Assembly (NCBI RefSeq): GCF_016862795.1
Contig: NZ_BONQ01000018.1
Location: forward strand, 21,661 to 85,660
Direction: 5' to 3'
From: Dactylosporangium siamense
Lineage (GTDB): Bacteria; Actinomycetota; Actinomycetes; Mycobacteriales; Micromonosporaceae
Length of the DNA stretch: 64,000 nucleotides
Every line of letters starts with the position of its first letter. Within the stretch, counting starts at the first letter, position 1. Positions 7,712 to 17,565 of the stretch are shown piece by piece. Made by a program: the position numbers and the translations under genes. The notes under the pieces are model-generated. The model saw only the letters and a program-made list of their open reading frames with translations. It made no database searches and was not told the origin of the DNA.

Positions 7712-9300
7712 GTGACGCGCCAGTGCCGGGCGGCGGTCTCGACCAGGGTCCAGCCGGCGAGCAGGACCACCGCCGTCATGACGCCGCGGCGCAGGAGGCG
7801 CAGCAGCCTGCGCCGCGCCGCGGCCTCCACCGCGACGAGCCCGGCCAGCAGCGCGGCGACGGACCAGAACACGCCGAGCGGCGGGTTGAGCACGATCAGC
7901 GCGGCGCCGCCGAGCACCACCGACGCCGACGCCGCCGACCACAGCACCAGGAACCGGCGCCGCCGGGCGTCGGGCCGCGCGGCCAGCCGGTGGACGGGCT
8001 GCGCCGCCGGCGGCGGTGGCGGGTCGCCGTCCCGCAGGGCCACCAGCTCCGCCTGCAGCGCCTCCAGCTCCGGGTCGGCGCGCGGGTCTGGGCCGCGGCC
8101 GGCGGCCCTCGCCGCGGCCCGCCGCCGGCGCAGCTGCCCGCGGCGCCGGGCGATGAGGGCGGTGACCTCGCGCCGGCGGGCGCCGGCGGCGGCGCCGGGG
8201 TCCGGCCCCTCGGCGTCCAGGCCGGCCCAGGTGACCGGGTACCCCCAGGACGCCCGCACGGTGCCGTCCCGCTCGTACCGGGGGCCGGCCGGCGCCCGCT
8301 CGCCGCCGAAGCGGTCCTCGGTGTCCAGGCCCCACAGCCCCCGGTAGTCGCGGACCCAGGGGGTGTCGTCGCCGATCAGGACCGGCGTCCACGGGTGCCG
8401 TTCGCCGGCGCCGATGCCCGCGCCGTCGCCGCGGTGGTAGTCCAGGAACGGCAGGCCGAACCCCGGCCCGGCCGCCGCTGTCGGCGCGGCGACCAGCCGC
8501 CGCGCCGCGTGCCACCAGCCGCCGGCCCGCTCCAGCCACGGCCAGCTCACGGTCGTGACGTAGTCGCCGGGGCCGTACGCACCGGCGTGCGAGCCGCCGC
8601 CCGCGTAGACGACCGGATGCTCGCCGACCCGTTCGAGGTCCGGGTCGTCCCAGCGGCGGCGCAGCTCGGGGCCCAGTTTGTCGTGCGAGGAGAACACCAC
8701 CCACGCGGGCGGTCCGCCGGGCTCCGCGACGAAGACCGTCACCTGCTCCCAGTCCGCCTCGTGGTCGTTGACGCCGCCGAAGGTGGAGCGCCAGTCGTTC
8801 ATGGCGTAGAAGTACCAGTACTGCATGACCAGGTAGCCGCCGTCGCGGGAGACCCGGCCGTAGTACGGGTGGACCTCGGGCGACGGCCGCGCGGCGTGGC
8901 GGACCTGGGCCGCGGCCCGCGTGCCGCCGGGCACCGTGCCGCGCACGAGCAGCGACAGGCGCAGCGCCGCGTCGACCAGCCGGGACGTCAGGCCGACCGC
9001 GGCGAGGCGGTCCCCCGGACGGAACGCCGCCGGGCCCAGTTCGCGGCGCCAGCGCCGGTACGCCTGCCCGCGCAGCGGACGATCCACGAACCGCAGGTGC
9101 AGCGGCTCGCCCCGCAGCCGGCGGCCGTGTTCGGCGAGCCGGTCGGGATCCAGGGCACCGGCCGGGGCGAGACAGCCGCCGGCGCGCCAGAGCGAGGCGG
9201 CGCCCAGGAAGCCCTCCACGGACGTCGGCAGGAACAGTTCGCCCGCCGTGTAGCGGAACACGGGCTCGTAGCGGGTGAGGAGCCGAAGATCGTCTGACAC
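7636..9300 (-). CDS. Vps62-like domain protein with C-terminal membrane segments
   Basis: 554 residues from a GTG start. The first ~330 residues resemble Vps62-type proteins (YWYFYAMNDW, HEADWEQVTVFV, VFSSHDK, GSHAGAYGPGDYV), a family of unknown function found in fungi and bacteria. A basic, Arg-rich charged region (~365-425) and a PPPPP linker follow. Four hydrophobic segments (about 448-554) would anchor the protein in the membrane. No signal peptide is obvious, so the large domain is probably cytosolic. Function unknown. The last codons are duplicated downstream. Confidence 0.7.
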   Translation of the reverse strand: MSDDLRLLTRYEPVFRYTAGELFLPTSVEGFLGAASLWRAGGCLAPAGALDPDRLAEHGRRLRGEPLHLRFVDRPLRGQAYRRWRRELGPAAFRPGDRLAAVGLTSRLVDAALRLSLLVRGTVPGGTRAAAQVRHAARPSPEVHPYYGRVSRDGGYLVMQYWYFYAMNDWRSTFGGVNDHEADWEQVTVFVAEPGGPPAWVVFSSHDKLGPELRRRWDDPDLERVGEHPVVYAGGGSHAGAYGPGDYVTTVSWPWLERAGGWWHAARRLVAAPTAAAGPGFGLPFLDYHRGDGAGIGAGERHPWTPVLIGDDTPWVRDYRGLWGLDTEDRFGGERAPAGPRYERDGTVRASWGYPVTWAGLDAEGPDPGAAAGARRREVTALIARRRGQLRRRRAAARAAGRGPDPRADPELEALQAELVALRDGDPPPPPAAQPVHRLAARPDARRRRFLVLWSAASASVVLGGAALIVLNPPLGVFWSVAALLAGLVAVEAAARRRLLRLLRRGVMTAVVLLAGWTLVETAARHWRVTVAALLAAGAVALWVANLRAWLARR

Positions 9301-9384
9301 CGGGCCGCTCTACCCGGGCCGGCGCGGGTCGCGGGGGATTCCCCGCATGAGCCGGGGTGAAACATTTCGCTCCGGGCGGATTCT

Positions 9385-9410
9385 CTCAACGGCGACGCGG
9401 CCGGGCCGAT
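9385..9410 (+). promoter_or_regulatory. FliA/WhiG-type sigma promoter of the chemoreceptor gene
   Basis: CTCAA (9385-9389), a 15-nt spacer and GCCGAT (9405-9410) match the motility-sigma consensus of actinomycetes (CTCA/TAAA about 15-16 nt from GCCGATAA). It lies about 50 bp before the chemoreceptor start codon, where a flagellar-class promoter would be expected. Confidence 0.6.
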
Positions 9411-9458
9411 GGGGCGGTTGGACCCCTGTTTTTCCGGCCCGGGCGGCAAGGACGGCAC

Positions 9459-11111
9459 ATGAGCACAGGTACGAACCCCATCGAGGTGACGGTCCGTCGT
9501 GGCGCACTGGTCGGCTGGGTGGCCGACCGGTCCGTCGGGACGAAGAACCTGATCGGCATCGCCCTGGTCGCGCTGGTCGCGGTCGGCGTCGGCGTCCTGT
9601 CGATCTCGAGCATGTCGCAGCTCAACGACCGGCTCGGGCACCTCAAGTCCCGGCATCTGGAGAGCGTCGAGCAGCTCGTGGTGATCCGGCAGGGCGTCAG
9701 CGAGAACTACCGGGGCCAGTCGCTGTTCGCGTGGTCGAGCTACGACCCGACCCTCGGCCCGCGGGCCGTGCAGGCGATCGACGGCGGCGACGCGATGATC
9801 GACGAGGCGGTGGCGAAGTACCGGACCCGGCTGGCCGGCTCGGCGACCCGCGAGGCCGCGCTGAACGACTTCGCGAAGGCGTGGACCGACTACAGCAACC
9901 TGCGCGACGTCGTGGTGTTCCAGAAGACGCCCGCGGCCGGCGTCACCGTCCCGACCGACCCGGCCGCCAGGAACACGCTGTGGCAGAGCCTGGAGGCGCA
10001 GATGAACGCCGCCCTGGGGAAGCTGCAGCAGCAGGAGATCGTCGAGTCCGCGGCCATGGCGAAGTCCGCCGCGGACGACTACGCGACCGCGCGGAACTGG
10101 ACCATCGGCTCGCTCGTGGCCGGGCTGGGCCTGGCGCTGCTCCTGGCGCTCGGCATCGCGCGGCGGATGAACCAGCAGCTGCGGTCGGTCTCCGACACCC
10201 TGCGCGGCGTCGCCGACGGTGACCTGACCCTGCGCGCCGACGTGTACGCCCGCGACGAGCTCGGCTCGATGGCGGCCGCGATGAACCGCGCCAACGAGAG
10301 CGTCGGGCGCACCGTGCAGACCCTGGCCGCCGCCGCGGGCACCCTCGGCGCCAGCACCGGCCGGCTGACCAGCGTCACGACCCGCATCGCGGACAGCGCC
10401 AAGGCGGCGGCGTCCCGCGCCAACGTGGTGGCCGGCGACGCCGGCACCGTGTCGCACAACGTGCAGACGGTCGCGGCCGGCTCCGAGGAGATGGGCGCGT
10501 CGATCCGCGAGATCGCGCAGAACGCCAACGACGCCGCACGGGTCGCCTCGGAGGCGGTCGGCGTGGCCGAGTCGACGAACCGGACCGTGTCGAAGCTCGG
10601 CGACTCCTCGACCGAGATCGGCAACGTGGTCAAGGTGATCACCTCGATCGCCGAGCAGACGAACCTCCTGGCCCTCAACGCCACGATCGAGGCGGCCCGC
10701 GCGGGTGCGGCGGGCAAGGGCTTCGCGGTCGTCGCGAGCGAGGTGAAGGACCTCGCGCAGGAGACCGCCCGGGCCACCGAGGACATCTCCCGCCGGGTCG
10801 AGGCGATCCAGTCGGACACCGCCAACGCGGTCGGCGCGATCGGCGAGATCAGCCGGATCATCGCGCGCATCAACGACTACCAGCTCACCATCGCCTCGGC
10901 GGTCGAGGAGCAGACCGCGACGACGAGCGAGATGAGCCGCAGCGTCGGCGACGCCGCCCACGGCGCGGCGAACATCGCCGGGAACATCGCCGGGGTCGCC
11001 GACGCCGCGGACACCACGACGGCGACCCTGAGCGAGGTCGACGCGACGGTGGCGGAGCTCAACGGCCTCGCCGCCGACCTGCAGCAGGCCGTGGGCCGCT
11101 TCCGCATCTGA
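9459..11111 (+). CDS. Methyl-accepting chemotaxis protein
   Basis: A 550-residue membrane chemoreceptor. Domain order: short cytosolic N-terminus, TM1 (~26-48), an all-helical extracytoplasmic sensor of the 4HB type (~50-205), TM2 (~212-233), HAMP, and a long coiled-coil signalling domain. The hairpin tip ([18 protein letters not shown]) that contacts CheA/CheW is intact. No C-terminal CheR-tethering pentapeptide is present. The ATG at 9459 follows AAGGA. An upstream in-frame ATG at 9357 would precede the predicted promoter and is rejected. The motility-type promoter suggests expression with flagella, probably in spores. The ligand is unknown. Confidence 0.92.
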   Translation: MSTGTNPIEVTVRRGALVGWVADRSVGTKNLIGIALVALVAVGVGVLSISSMSQLNDRLGHLKSRHLESVEQLVVIRQGVSENYRGQSLFAWSSYDPTLGPRAVQAIDGGDAMIDEAVAKYRTRLAGSATREAALNDFAKAWTDYSNLRDVVVFQKTPAAGVTVPTDPAARNTLWQSLEAQMNAALGKLQQQEIVESAAMAKSAADDYATARNWTIGSLVAGLGLALLLALGIARRMNQQLRSVSDTLRGVADGDLTLRADVYARDELGSMAAAMNRANESVGRTVQTLAAAAGTLGASTGRLTSVTTRIADSAKAAASRANVVAGDAGTVSHNVQTVAAGSEEMGASIREIAQNANDAARVASEAVGVAESTNRTVSKLGDSSTEIGNVVKVITSIAEQTNLLALNATIEAARAGAAGKGFAVVASEVKDLAQETARATEDISRRVEAIQSDTANAVGAIGEISRIIARINDYQLTIASAVEEQTATTSEMSRSVGDAAHGAANIAGNIAGVADAADTTTATLSEVDATVAELNGLAADLQQAVGRFRI

Positions 11112-11120
11112 CGCCCGCCG

Positions 11121-11170
11121 TGATCCGGAAGGCCTTGTGCGGCCAGGAGCGCACGAGGTCTTCCGGATCA
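11121..11170 (+). terminator. Palindromic repeat, copy 1 (after the chemoreceptor stop)
   Basis: TGATCCGGAA at the left end and TTCCGGATCA at the right end bound a ~21-bp imperfect stem with a short loop, beginning 9 bp after the stop codon. Outer bases are the same as in two other hairpins of this window (20609-20660 and 24152-24203). It probably acts as a T-tract-less terminator. Confidence 0.75.
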
Positions 11171-11183
11171 TGAAAAATGGGCG

Positions 11184-11212
11184 TTGAAGCACTGTGCGTC
11201 ATACAGTACTGT
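11184..11212 (+). promoter_or_regulatory. Promoter and dyad of the PadR gene
   Basis: TTGAAG (11184-11189), a 17-bp spacer and TACTGT (11207-11212) form a promoter. Initiation ~7 nt downstream would put the start of the mRNA at the ATG (11220), i.e. leaderless. The palindrome ACAGTACTGT (11203-11212) covers the -10 box and is a likely autoregulatory PadR site. Confidence 0.55.
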
Positions 11213-11219
11213 GTGCCAC

Positions 11220-11567
11220 ATGGTAAGCGGTGCCGCGGACAAGCTCGAGCAGGAGCTGCGTCGCGGGGTCCTCGTGCTCGCGGTGCTGTCGCAGCTGCGG
11301 ACGCTGCGCTATGGCTACGAGCTGCGGCAGTCCCTCGTGGAGCGAGGGCTGTCGATCGAGGAGGGCACCCTCTACCCGCTGCTGCGCCGGCTCGAGGCGC
11401 AGGGCGTGCTGCGCAGCGAGTGGCGCACCGCCGAGGGCCCGCCCCGGCGCTACTACGAGCTCAGCGCCGACGGCGCGGAGCTGTTCGAAGGGCTCACCGC
11501 CACCTGGCGGGGCCTCAACACGGCCATGGATCTTCTCCTGGAAGGCGAACGGTGCGATGACCGCTGA
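11220..11567 (+). CDS. PadR-family transcriptional regulator
   Basis: A 115-residue winged-helix regulator with the family features LRYGYELRQSL, EEGTLYPLLRRLE and PPRRYYELSADG. It is short, as in the PadR-s2 subgroup. The ATG at 11220 lies 7 nt after the -10 box. The stop overlaps the start of the next gene by 11 bp. In this family a PadR protein and an adjacent membrane protein with an N-terminal HAAS-like helical domain are usually co-expressed, and the pair regulates a membrane or efflux function. The effector is unknown. Confidence 0.9.
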   Translation: MVSGAADKLEQELRRGVLVLAVLSQLRTLRYGYELRQSLVERGLSIEEGTLYPLLRRLEAQGVLRSEWRTAEGPPRRYYELSADGAELFEGLTATWRGLNTAMDLLLEGERCDDR

Positions 11568-12462
11568 CGAGCTGATCGACGGCTACGTGGCCGAGGTGGT
11601 CGGTCTCCTGCCCCGCGCCCAGCGCCGCGACGTGGCACTGGAGCTGCGGCAGCTGCTGAGCGAGGAGGTCGCCGCGGCACCCGACCGGGCGGAGGCGGCC
11701 CGGGCGCTCCTGGCCGGTTTCGGGCGCCCGGCCGAGGTGGCGGCGCGCTACGGCACGCCGGTGACCCTCATCGACCCGGCCGACACCCGCCGGTTCCTCA
11801 CCCTCGCCGCGGGCGGGGCCGGGCTGATCCTGTTCGCCGCCGTGCTGCACGAGCTGATCGAGCGGGCCGCCCCGCAGCGCGACCTGGAGCGGGCCGGGCA
11901 GCAGGCGCTCCCGTTCGTCTTCGCGTGGCTCGGCCTGCTCCTCGCCGGGTTCGCCGTCGCCGCGTGGGCCCGCCGTCGCCGTCCGGACACCGGTTGGCAG
12001 CCTCGGCCGGTGCCCACCGACCGGATCAACCGGCTGGGCCGGGCGGCCGGGCTCGCGTTCTACATCCTCGGCACGTTGGTGCTGCTGGATCCCGCCCGCG
12101 TGATCGTGCCGCTCGCCGGGGAGGCGGCCGAGCCGGCGCTGCGCGAGGCGTTCGCCTATGACGGGGACTTCCTGCGGGTGCGCGGCCCGGTCCTGCTCGC
12201 GCTGCTGGTCGCCAGCCTGGTCGTCGAGGCGGTGCTGGTGGTCAAGGGGCGGTGGTTCCCGCTGCTGCACCATGTCACCCTCGGGCTCGGCCTGGTCATG
12301 TGCGCGGTGCTCACCTGGGTCATCGGCGCGGGGCCGGTCTTCACGGCGGCCCTGACCGACCAGACCGCCAAGGAGATCGTCGGGCTGATCGTCCTCGGCT
12401 CGCTGATCGACCTCGCGGTGCGGGCCCGCAAGCACCACGTGCGGCGCGCCGTCCACCATTGA
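11557..12462 (+). CDS. Membrane protein paired with PadR (HAAS-like N-terminus)
   Basis: A 301-residue protein. The first ~75 residues form a helical cytosolic domain (LIDGYVAEVVGLLPRAQRRDV) resembling the HAAS/DUF1700 domains that accompany PadR regulators. About six transmembrane segments follow (starting near residues 76, 110, 150, 205, 235 and 268). The ATG at 11557 overlaps the padR stop, indicating translational coupling. Function unknown. Its stop codon overlaps the LacI-type palindrome of the GH16 promoter. Confidence 0.75.
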   Translation: MTADELIDGYVAEVVGLLPRAQRRDVALELRQLLSEEVAAAPDRAEAARALLAGFGRPAEVAARYGTPVTLIDPADTRRFLTLAAGGAGLILFAAVLHELIERAAPQRDLERAGQQALPFVFAWLGLLLAGFAVAAWARRRRPDTGWQPRPVPTDRINRLGRAAGLAFYILGTLVLLDPARVIVPLAGEAAEPALREAFAYDGDFLRVRGPVLLALLVASLVVEAVLVVKGRWFPLLHHVTLGLGLVMCAVLTWVIGAGPVFTAALTDQTAKEIVGLIVLGSLIDLAVRARKHHVRRAVHH

Positions 12463-12502
12463 GAGCGCTCTCTTGACGGGGTGGCCGGCGACTTTGTAGG
12501 TT
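12461..12502 (+). promoter_or_regulatory. GH16 promoter with LacI/CebR-type operator
   Basis: GAGAGCGCTCTC (12461-12472) is a perfect palindrome with the GAGCGCTC core of CebR-like LacI operators of actinomycetes. It abuts TTGACG (12473-12478). An 18-bp spacer leads to TAGGTT (12497-12502). The leader to the ATG is ~65 nt. The operator sequence differs from that at 1187-1206, so a different LacI protein, not encoded in this window, probably acts here. Confidence 0.7.
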
Positions 12503-12574
12503 CGACAAAAGTCAATCTGTGAAGATTGCTTACTGTAGCCGCACGGACACCGCCATGTCCTCGGGAGGTCGCCC

Positions 12575-13825
12575 ATGCACATCCACCTCAAGGCTCGTTC
12601 CCTGCTCATGCTGGGCGCGACCGTCATCACGTTCCTCACCGCGATCGCGGTGCGGGACGCCGGCACCACCGCGGCCCAGGCCGCCATCGGCGGGCTCACG
12701 TGGTCCGACGAGTTCGACGGCGCGGCCGGCAGCGCGCCCAACGCCAGCAAGTGGAAGCGGGACATCGGCGGGGGCGGGTGGGGCAACAACGAGCAGCAGT
12801 ACTACACCAACAGCACCAGCAACGCCTCGCTCAACGGCGCCGGCCAGCTCGTGATCACCGCGCGCCGGGAGAACCCGGCCAACTACCAGTGCCACTACGG
12901 CACCTGCCAGTACACCTCGGCCCGGCTGCTGACGCAGGACAAGTTCACCCAGGCCTACGGGCGCTTCGAGTCCCGCATGAAGATCCCGCGGGGGCAGGGC
13001 ATCTGGCCGGCGTTCTGGATGCTCGGCGCCGACATCGGCACCAACCCGTGGCCCAACAGCGGCGAGATCGACATCATGGAGAACATCGGCCGTGAACCGA
13101 ACCAGGTCCACGGCACCATCCACGGCCCGGGCTACTCCGGCGCCGAGGGCATCGGCGCCGGCTACACCATCGGCGCGCCGTTCGCCGACGCGTTCCACAC
13201 GTTCGCGGTCGAGTGGGAGCCCAACGCGCTGCGCTGGTACGTCGACGGCAACCTGTACCAGACCCGGACCCCCGCCGACCTGGGCGGCGACCGCTGGGTC
13301 TTCGACCACCCGTTCTTCATGCTGCTGAACCTCGCGGTCGGCGGCTACTGGCCCGGCTACCCGGACGGCACCACCCAGTTCCCGCAGACGCTGACGGTCG
13401 ACTACGTGCGGGTGTACGCGTACACCAGCGGCGGCGGCGGAGGCAGCGCCGGACCGATCATCGGCAACGGGAGCAACCGCTGCATCGACGTGCCCAGCTC
13501 CAACGCGGCCGACGGCAACCGGCTGCAGATCTGGGACTGCAACGGCACCGGCGCGCAGCAGTGGACGTTCAACTCGGACGGTTCGGTGCGGGCGCTGGGC
13601 AAGTGCATGGACGTGTCCGGCGGCTCCACCGCCGACGGCGCGGTCGTGCAGCTGTGGACGTGCAACGGCTCGGGCGCGCAGAAGTTCACCCTGAGCGGCG
13701 CGGGCGACCTGGTGAACATCCAGGCGAACAAGTGCGTCGACGTGCAGAACGTGGCCACCGCCAACGGCTCGAAGCTGCACATCTGGACCTGCAACGGCGC
13801 CAGCAACCAGAAGTGGCACCGTTAG
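12575..13825 (+). CDS. Secreted GH16 endo-beta-1,3-glucanase with ricin-type CBM13
   Basis: A 416-residue secreted enzyme predicted to cleave beta-1,3-glucans such as laminarin or fungal wall glucan. A signal peptide (~1-36, KARSLLMLGATVITFLTAIAV) precedes the GH16 beta-jelly-roll. The catalytic ExDxxE motif is GEIDIMENIG with E164 as nucleophile and E169 as acid/base. A GGGGGS linker (~286) leads to a ~125-residue beta-trefoil CBM13 with three repeats (CIDV, CMDV, CVDV, each followed by QIW/QLW/HIW-type motifs). Its promoter carries a LacI-type operator. The convergent pucR gene follows after a shared hairpin. Confidence 0.92.
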   Translation: MHIHLKARSLLMLGATVITFLTAIAVRDAGTTAAQAAIGGLTWSDEFDGAAGSAPNASKWKRDIGGGGWGNNEQQYYTNSTSNASLNGAGQLVITARRENPANYQCHYGTCQYTSARLLTQDKFTQAYGRFESRMKIPRGQGIWPAFWMLGADIGTNPWPNSGEIDIMENIGREPNQVHGTIHGPGYSGAEGIGAGYTIGAPFADAFHTFAVEWEPNALRWYVDGNLYQTRTPADLGGDRWVFDHPFFMLLNLAVGGYWPGYPDGTTQFPQTLTVDYVRVYAYTSGGGGGSAGPIIGNGSNRCIDVPSSNAADGNRLQIWDCNGTGAQQWTFNSDGSVRALGKCMDVSGGSTADGAVVQLWTCNGSGAQKFTLSGAGDLVNIQANKCVDVQNVATANGSKLHIWTCNGASNQKWHR

Positions 13826-13838
13826 TTTCGTGACCGGA

Positions 13839-13870
13839 CTGCGGTGGCGTCAGGGATGGCGCCACCGCAG
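13839..13870. terminator. Bidirectional hairpin between the GH16 and PucR genes
   Basis: CTGCGGTGGCG (13839-13849) pairs perfectly with CGCCACCGCAG (13860-13870) over a 10-nt loop. It begins 13 bp after the GH16 stop and includes the stop and last codons of the convergent pucR gene. No T-tract. Confidence 0.65.
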
Positions 13871-15073
13871 CACCTCCAGGGCCGCGCCGACGCTGACCAC
13901 GTTCTCCTCCAGGGGGCGCGGGAGCAGTTCGTCGGCGCGGGCCAGCCGGCGCAGGACCGTGTTGCGGTGCGTGTAGAGCCGTTCCGCGGTGCGGGTGGTG
14001 CTGCACTGCTCGCGCACGTACGTCAGCACGGTGAAGCGGGTCGCCGGGTCCGCGTGCAGCAGCTCGCCGAGCGTGTCGGCGAGGAACTCGTCCGCCCGCG
14101 TCGGCTCGGCGGTCAGCAACGCGACCAACTGGACGTCCTCGTACCGGGCGACCTGCTGCGGTGACGTCAGCCTGGTGAGCATCCGCTGCGCCTCCGCGGC
14201 GTCGAGGTGGCTGCGGCGGAAGCCGTCCACGTCGGCTCCGGGCCGGCCCAGCGCGACCCGCACGTCCGGGTGCAGCTCCGCCAGGTCACCCGTCCGAGGG
14301 GCGGCACCCGCGGGGAACCACACCCACAGCGCCGCGGCGCTCGCCACGACCGTGAGCCGGTGGGTGGCGCCGGCCGCCCGCATGACCGTCTCCGCGGCGC
14401 CCTCCAGGTGCTCGCCGCTGGACGCGCTCCACAGGATCGCCGCCGTGTGCGGGCCGGCCAGGCCGTAGCCGAGCTGCGCCTCCGCCCGGGCCCGGCCGAT
14501 CGGCGCGCCCTCCAGCAGCAGCGTCACCGCCGCCCGGCGCTCCGCCGACGCGCCCAGGGTCAGCTCGGCGCGCTCCGCCTCCATCCGCCGCGACACGGCC
14601 GCGACGGTGTCGTCGATGAACGTCGCGATCGACAGCGCCGACGCGTCGAGCAGCTCACGCAGCAGCACCGGGTCCGTCGTCAGGTCGAAGCAGATCTCCA
14701 TCCACCGGCGCCACGCCACGCTCTGCGCGGTCCGGTACGCGTCGAGGCCCCGCTCGTCGAGCCCCCGGCGCACCATGTCCCGGGCCGCGTCGAGCGCCTC
14801 CGCGCCCATGTTGGCCGGCACCCGCCGGCCGGGATGCCGCACGTTCTGCGCCGCCCAGTGCAGCAGGTTGGCGAGGTTGGCCCGTTTCGTCGCCTCCGCG
14901 AGGACCGGGTCCGCGGCGACCGGGCGCATCCGGTCCCCGCCCAGCGCGGCCGCGTGCAGCTCCTCGATCCAGTCGGCGCGCGGGTCGAGCGCGATCTCCG
15001 CGCCGCGCCGGAACAGCTCGGCGACCGCGGGCGACAGCCGGGGCCACGACGGCTGCGCAGCAGTGTGCACCAT
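13850..15073 (-). CDS. PucR-family transcriptional regulator
   Basis: A 407-residue regulator with the C-terminal PucR helix-turn-helix ([24 protein letters not shown]). A GGDEF-like regulatory segment precedes it and an all-helical N-terminal domain is present. The gene is divergent from the monooxygenase operon at 15139 with 65 bp between starts. It is therefore the best candidate regulator of that operon, in the position the AraC regulator VirS occupies beside the mycobacterial mymA operon. Confidence 0.85.
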   Translation of the reverse strand: MVHTAAQPSWPRLSPAVAELFRRGAEIALDPRADWIEELHAAALGGDRMRPVAADPVLAEATKRANLANLLHWAAQNVRHPGRRVPANMGAEALDAARDMVRRGLDERGLDAYRTAQSVAWRRWMEICFDLTTDPVLLRELLDASALSIATFIDDTVAAVSRRMEAERAELTLGASAERRAAVTLLLEGAPIGRARAEAQLGYGLAGPHTAAILWSASSGEHLEGAAETVMRAAGATHRLTVVASAAALWVWFPAGAAPRTGDLAELHPDVRVALGRPGADVDGFRRSHLDAAEAQRMLTRLTSPQQVARYEDVQLVALLTAEPTRADEFLADTLGELLHADPATRFTVLTYVREQCSTTRTAERLYTHRNTVLRRLARADELLPRPLEENVVSVGAALEVLRWRHP

Positions 15074-15138
15074 GCGGCGAGTATTTCGGTGCAGATCGCG
15101 CTAGCGCAAGGCGGGGGTGGTGGCGCATCGTCGTGACT

Positions 15139-16611
15139 ATGAGCGCTGTGGAGCACCTCGACGTCCTGATCGTCGGGGCCGGCATCTCCGGCATCGGGGC
15201 CGGCCGCTACCTGCGCACCGAGCTGCCGGGCAGGTCGTTCGCGATCCTGGAGGCGCGCGCCGCGTCCGGCGGCACCTGGGACCTGTTCCGGTATCCCGGC
15301 ATCCGGTCCGACTCGGACCTGCACACGTTCGGCTACGAGTTCAAACCGTGGCGGGACGAGGAGTCCATCGCCTCCGCCGACCGGATCCTCGCCTACCTGC
15401 GGGAGACGGCGACCGAGAACGGCCTCGACGCCCACATCCGCTACCACCACAGGGTCGTCGCGGCGGCCTGGTCGAGCGCCGAGGCCCGCTGGAGCGTCGA
15501 GGTCGAGCGCGCCGACACCGGCGAGCGGACCCGGCTCACCGCCGGCTGGCTGTTCTGCGCCGGCGGCTACTACCGCTACGACGAGGGCTTCACCCCGCAC
15601 TTCGAGGGCCGGGACCGCTTCGCCGGCCCGATCGTGCACCCGCAGCGGTGGCCCGAGGACCTCGACTGCGCCGGCAAGCGGGTCCTGGTCATCGGCAGCG
15701 GCGCCACCGCCGTCACCCTCGTGCCGGCCCTGGCCCGCACCGCCGCGCACGTGACCATGCTGCAGCGCACCCCGTCCTACGTGATGCCGGTGGCGAAGAA
15801 GGACCCGGTCGCCAACCTGCTGCGCCGGTGGCTCGGCGAGGAGCGCGGCTACCGGGCGACCCGGCGCAAGAACATCGCCCAGCAGCGCGCGGTCTGGCGG
15901 TTCTGCCAGCGGTTCCCGAAGGCGGCCCGCCGGCTCATCCGGTGGGTCAACACGAGACAGCTGCCGGCCGGGTATCCCGTCGACGAGCACTTCAACCCGC
16001 CCTACGGCCCGTGGGACCAGCGGCTGTGCGCGGTGCCCGACGGTGACCTGTTCAAGGCGATCCGCCGGGGTGCCGCATCCGTCGTCACCGAACGCATCGC
16101 GACCTTCACCGAACGGGGTGTGCTGCTCGCCTCCGGCACGGAACTGGCGGCGGACGTCATCGTCACCGCCACCGGCCTCAACGTCCAGGCCCTCGCCGGG
16201 CTGGCCCTCACCGTCGACGGCACCCCGGTGCGCCTGCCGGAGACGGTCGCGTACAAGGGGATGATGCTTTCCGGCGTGCCGAACTTCGCCTTCGCGATCG
16301 GGTACACCAACTCGTCCTGGACCCTCAAGATCGGGCTGCTGTGCGAGCATTTCTGCCGGCTCCTGGCCCACATGGACGCCACCGGCACCACCGTCTGCCG
16401 GCCCGAGGTCAGTGACCCGGACATGCCGACCCGCCCGTTCCTCGACTTCGCCGCCGGCTACGTCCAGCGCGTCGTCGACCAGCTGCCCCGGCAAGGAGAC
16501 CGCATGCCCTGGCTCACGTCGATGGACTACCACTCCGACGTCAAACTGCTGCGTAACGGTCGTGTCGACGATGCGTCGCTGCGGTTCTCACGTGCGAAGG
16601 TCTCGGCATGA
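15139..16611 (+). CDS. Flavin-containing (Baeyer-Villiger type) monooxygenase, MymA-like
   Basis: A 490-residue FAD/NADPH monooxygenase. The FAD-binding GAGISG lies at residues 13-18 and the NADPH-binding GSGATA in the middle. [12 protein letters not shown] (161-172) matches the Baeyer-Villiger fingerprint FxGxxxHxxxW(P/D). Such enzymes insert oxygen next to ketones or hydroxylate fatty acyl chains. An in-frame GTG at 15133 is an alternative start. It overlaps the hydrolase gene by 4 bp. Monooxygenase, then alpha/beta hydrolase, then short-chain dehydrogenase is the core order of the mymA operon of Mycobacterium tuberculosis. Confidence 0.88.
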   Translation: MSAVEHLDVLIVGAGISGIGAGRYLRTELPGRSFAILEARAASGGTWDLFRYPGIRSDSDLHTFGYEFKPWRDEESIASADRILAYLRETATENGLDAHIRYHHRVVAAAWSSAEARWSVEVERADTGERTRLTAGWLFCAGGYYRYDEGFTPHFEGRDRFAGPIVHPQRWPEDLDCAGKRVLVIGSGATAVTLVPALARTAAHVTMLQRTPSYVMPVAKKDPVANLLRRWLGEERGYRATRRKNIAQQRAVWRFCQRFPKAARRLIRWVNTRQLPAGYPVDEHFNPPYGPWDQRLCAVPDGDLFKAIRRGAASVVTERIATFTERGVLLASGTELAADVIVTATGLNVQALAGLALTVDGTPVRLPETVAYKGMMLSGVPNFAFAIGYTNSSWTLKIGLLCEHFCRLLAHMDATGTTVCRPEVSDPDMPTRPFLDFAAGYVQRVVDQLPRQGDRMPWLTSMDYHSDVKLLRNGRVDDASLRFSRAKVSA

Positions 16612-17501
16612 CCGACGATCTGTTCGTGCAGCTGCCCGACGGGCGGCCGCGGATCTGCTACCGCGTCGACGGGCCGGCCGACGGCGCGCCGCTGCTGCTC
16701 ATCGCCGGCCTCGGCCTGGACCTGACCTCGTGGCCGCAGCGGATGCTGGACGGGCTCACCGGCCAGGGCCTGCGGGTCATCCGCCTGGACAACCGCGACG
16801 CCGGCCGCTCGACCCGGGTCGCGGCCCGGCCGCCGGGCCTGCTGCGGCAGCTCTTCGCCCGGCCGCTGCCCGGCGCGTACGACCTCGCCGACATGGCCGA
16901 GGACGCGCACGGTCTGCTCGAACACCTCGGGGTCGGGCGGGTCCACCTGGCCGGGATGTCGATGGGCGGCATGATCGCGCAGACCCTCACGGCCCGCCAC
17001 CCCGACCGGGTCGCCACGCTCACCTCGATCTTCTCCACCACCGGCGACCGCCGGGTGGGACAGCCGGCCCGCTCGACGATGATGCGCATGGCGAAACGAC
17101 CCGCCCGCACCGTGGAGGAGTCCGCCGCCCGGCACCTGGCGCTGCTGCGGCACATCGGCTCGACCGAGTTCCCGCCGGACGAGGCCGTCGAGCGGGAGTG
17201 GATCGCGCAGCTGTGGGACCGCGGGTCGGGCCGGCCCAACCACGCCGGCGTCGCCCGCCAGATCGGCGCCATCCAGGCGTCGGGGGACCGCACCGCGCAG
17301 CTGCGCACGATCACCGCGCCGACCCTGGTCATCCACGGCGACGTCGACCGCATGGTGCACCCCAGCGGCGGGCGGGCCACCGCCGCCGCGATCCCGGGCG
17401 CCCGGCACGTCGAGATCGCCGGCATGCGGCACCACCTGGCGCCCGGCGTCCAGGACCGGCTCGTCGAGCTCATCGCCTCGGCCGCGGTGGCCCGCGCATG
17501 A
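16608..17501 (+). CDS. Alpha/beta hydrolase
   Basis: A 297-residue cytosolic hydrolase of the alpha/beta fold. The nucleophile elbow is GMSMGG, the acid lies in the HGDVDRMVH segment, and the His is likely in the MRHHLAPG segment. ATGA overlap with the monooxygenase gene indicates translational coupling. In the mymA-type operon the equivalent gene is lipR. A plausible role is hydrolysis of the ester formed by the monooxygenase. The natural substrate is unknown. Confidence 0.88.
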   Translation: MTDDLFVQLPDGRPRICYRVDGPADGAPLLLIAGLGLDLTSWPQRMLDGLTGQGLRVIRLDNRDAGRSTRVAARPPGLLRQLFARPLPGAYDLADMAEDAHGLLEHLGVGRVHLAGMSMGGMIAQTLTARHPDRVATLTSIFSTTGDRRVGQPARSTMMRMAKRPARTVEESAARHLALLRHIGSTEFPPDEAVEREWIAQLWDRGSGRPNHAGVARQIGAIQASGDRTAQLRTITAPTLVIHGDVDRMVHPSGGRATAAAIPGARHVEIAGMRHHLAPGVQDRLVELIASAAVARA

Positions 17502-17565
17502 GCGGTCCGGCGCGAAGCGGAGGATTGAGCACAGGCCGACGCCGCAGCGATGCGGAGGGGGCGGC

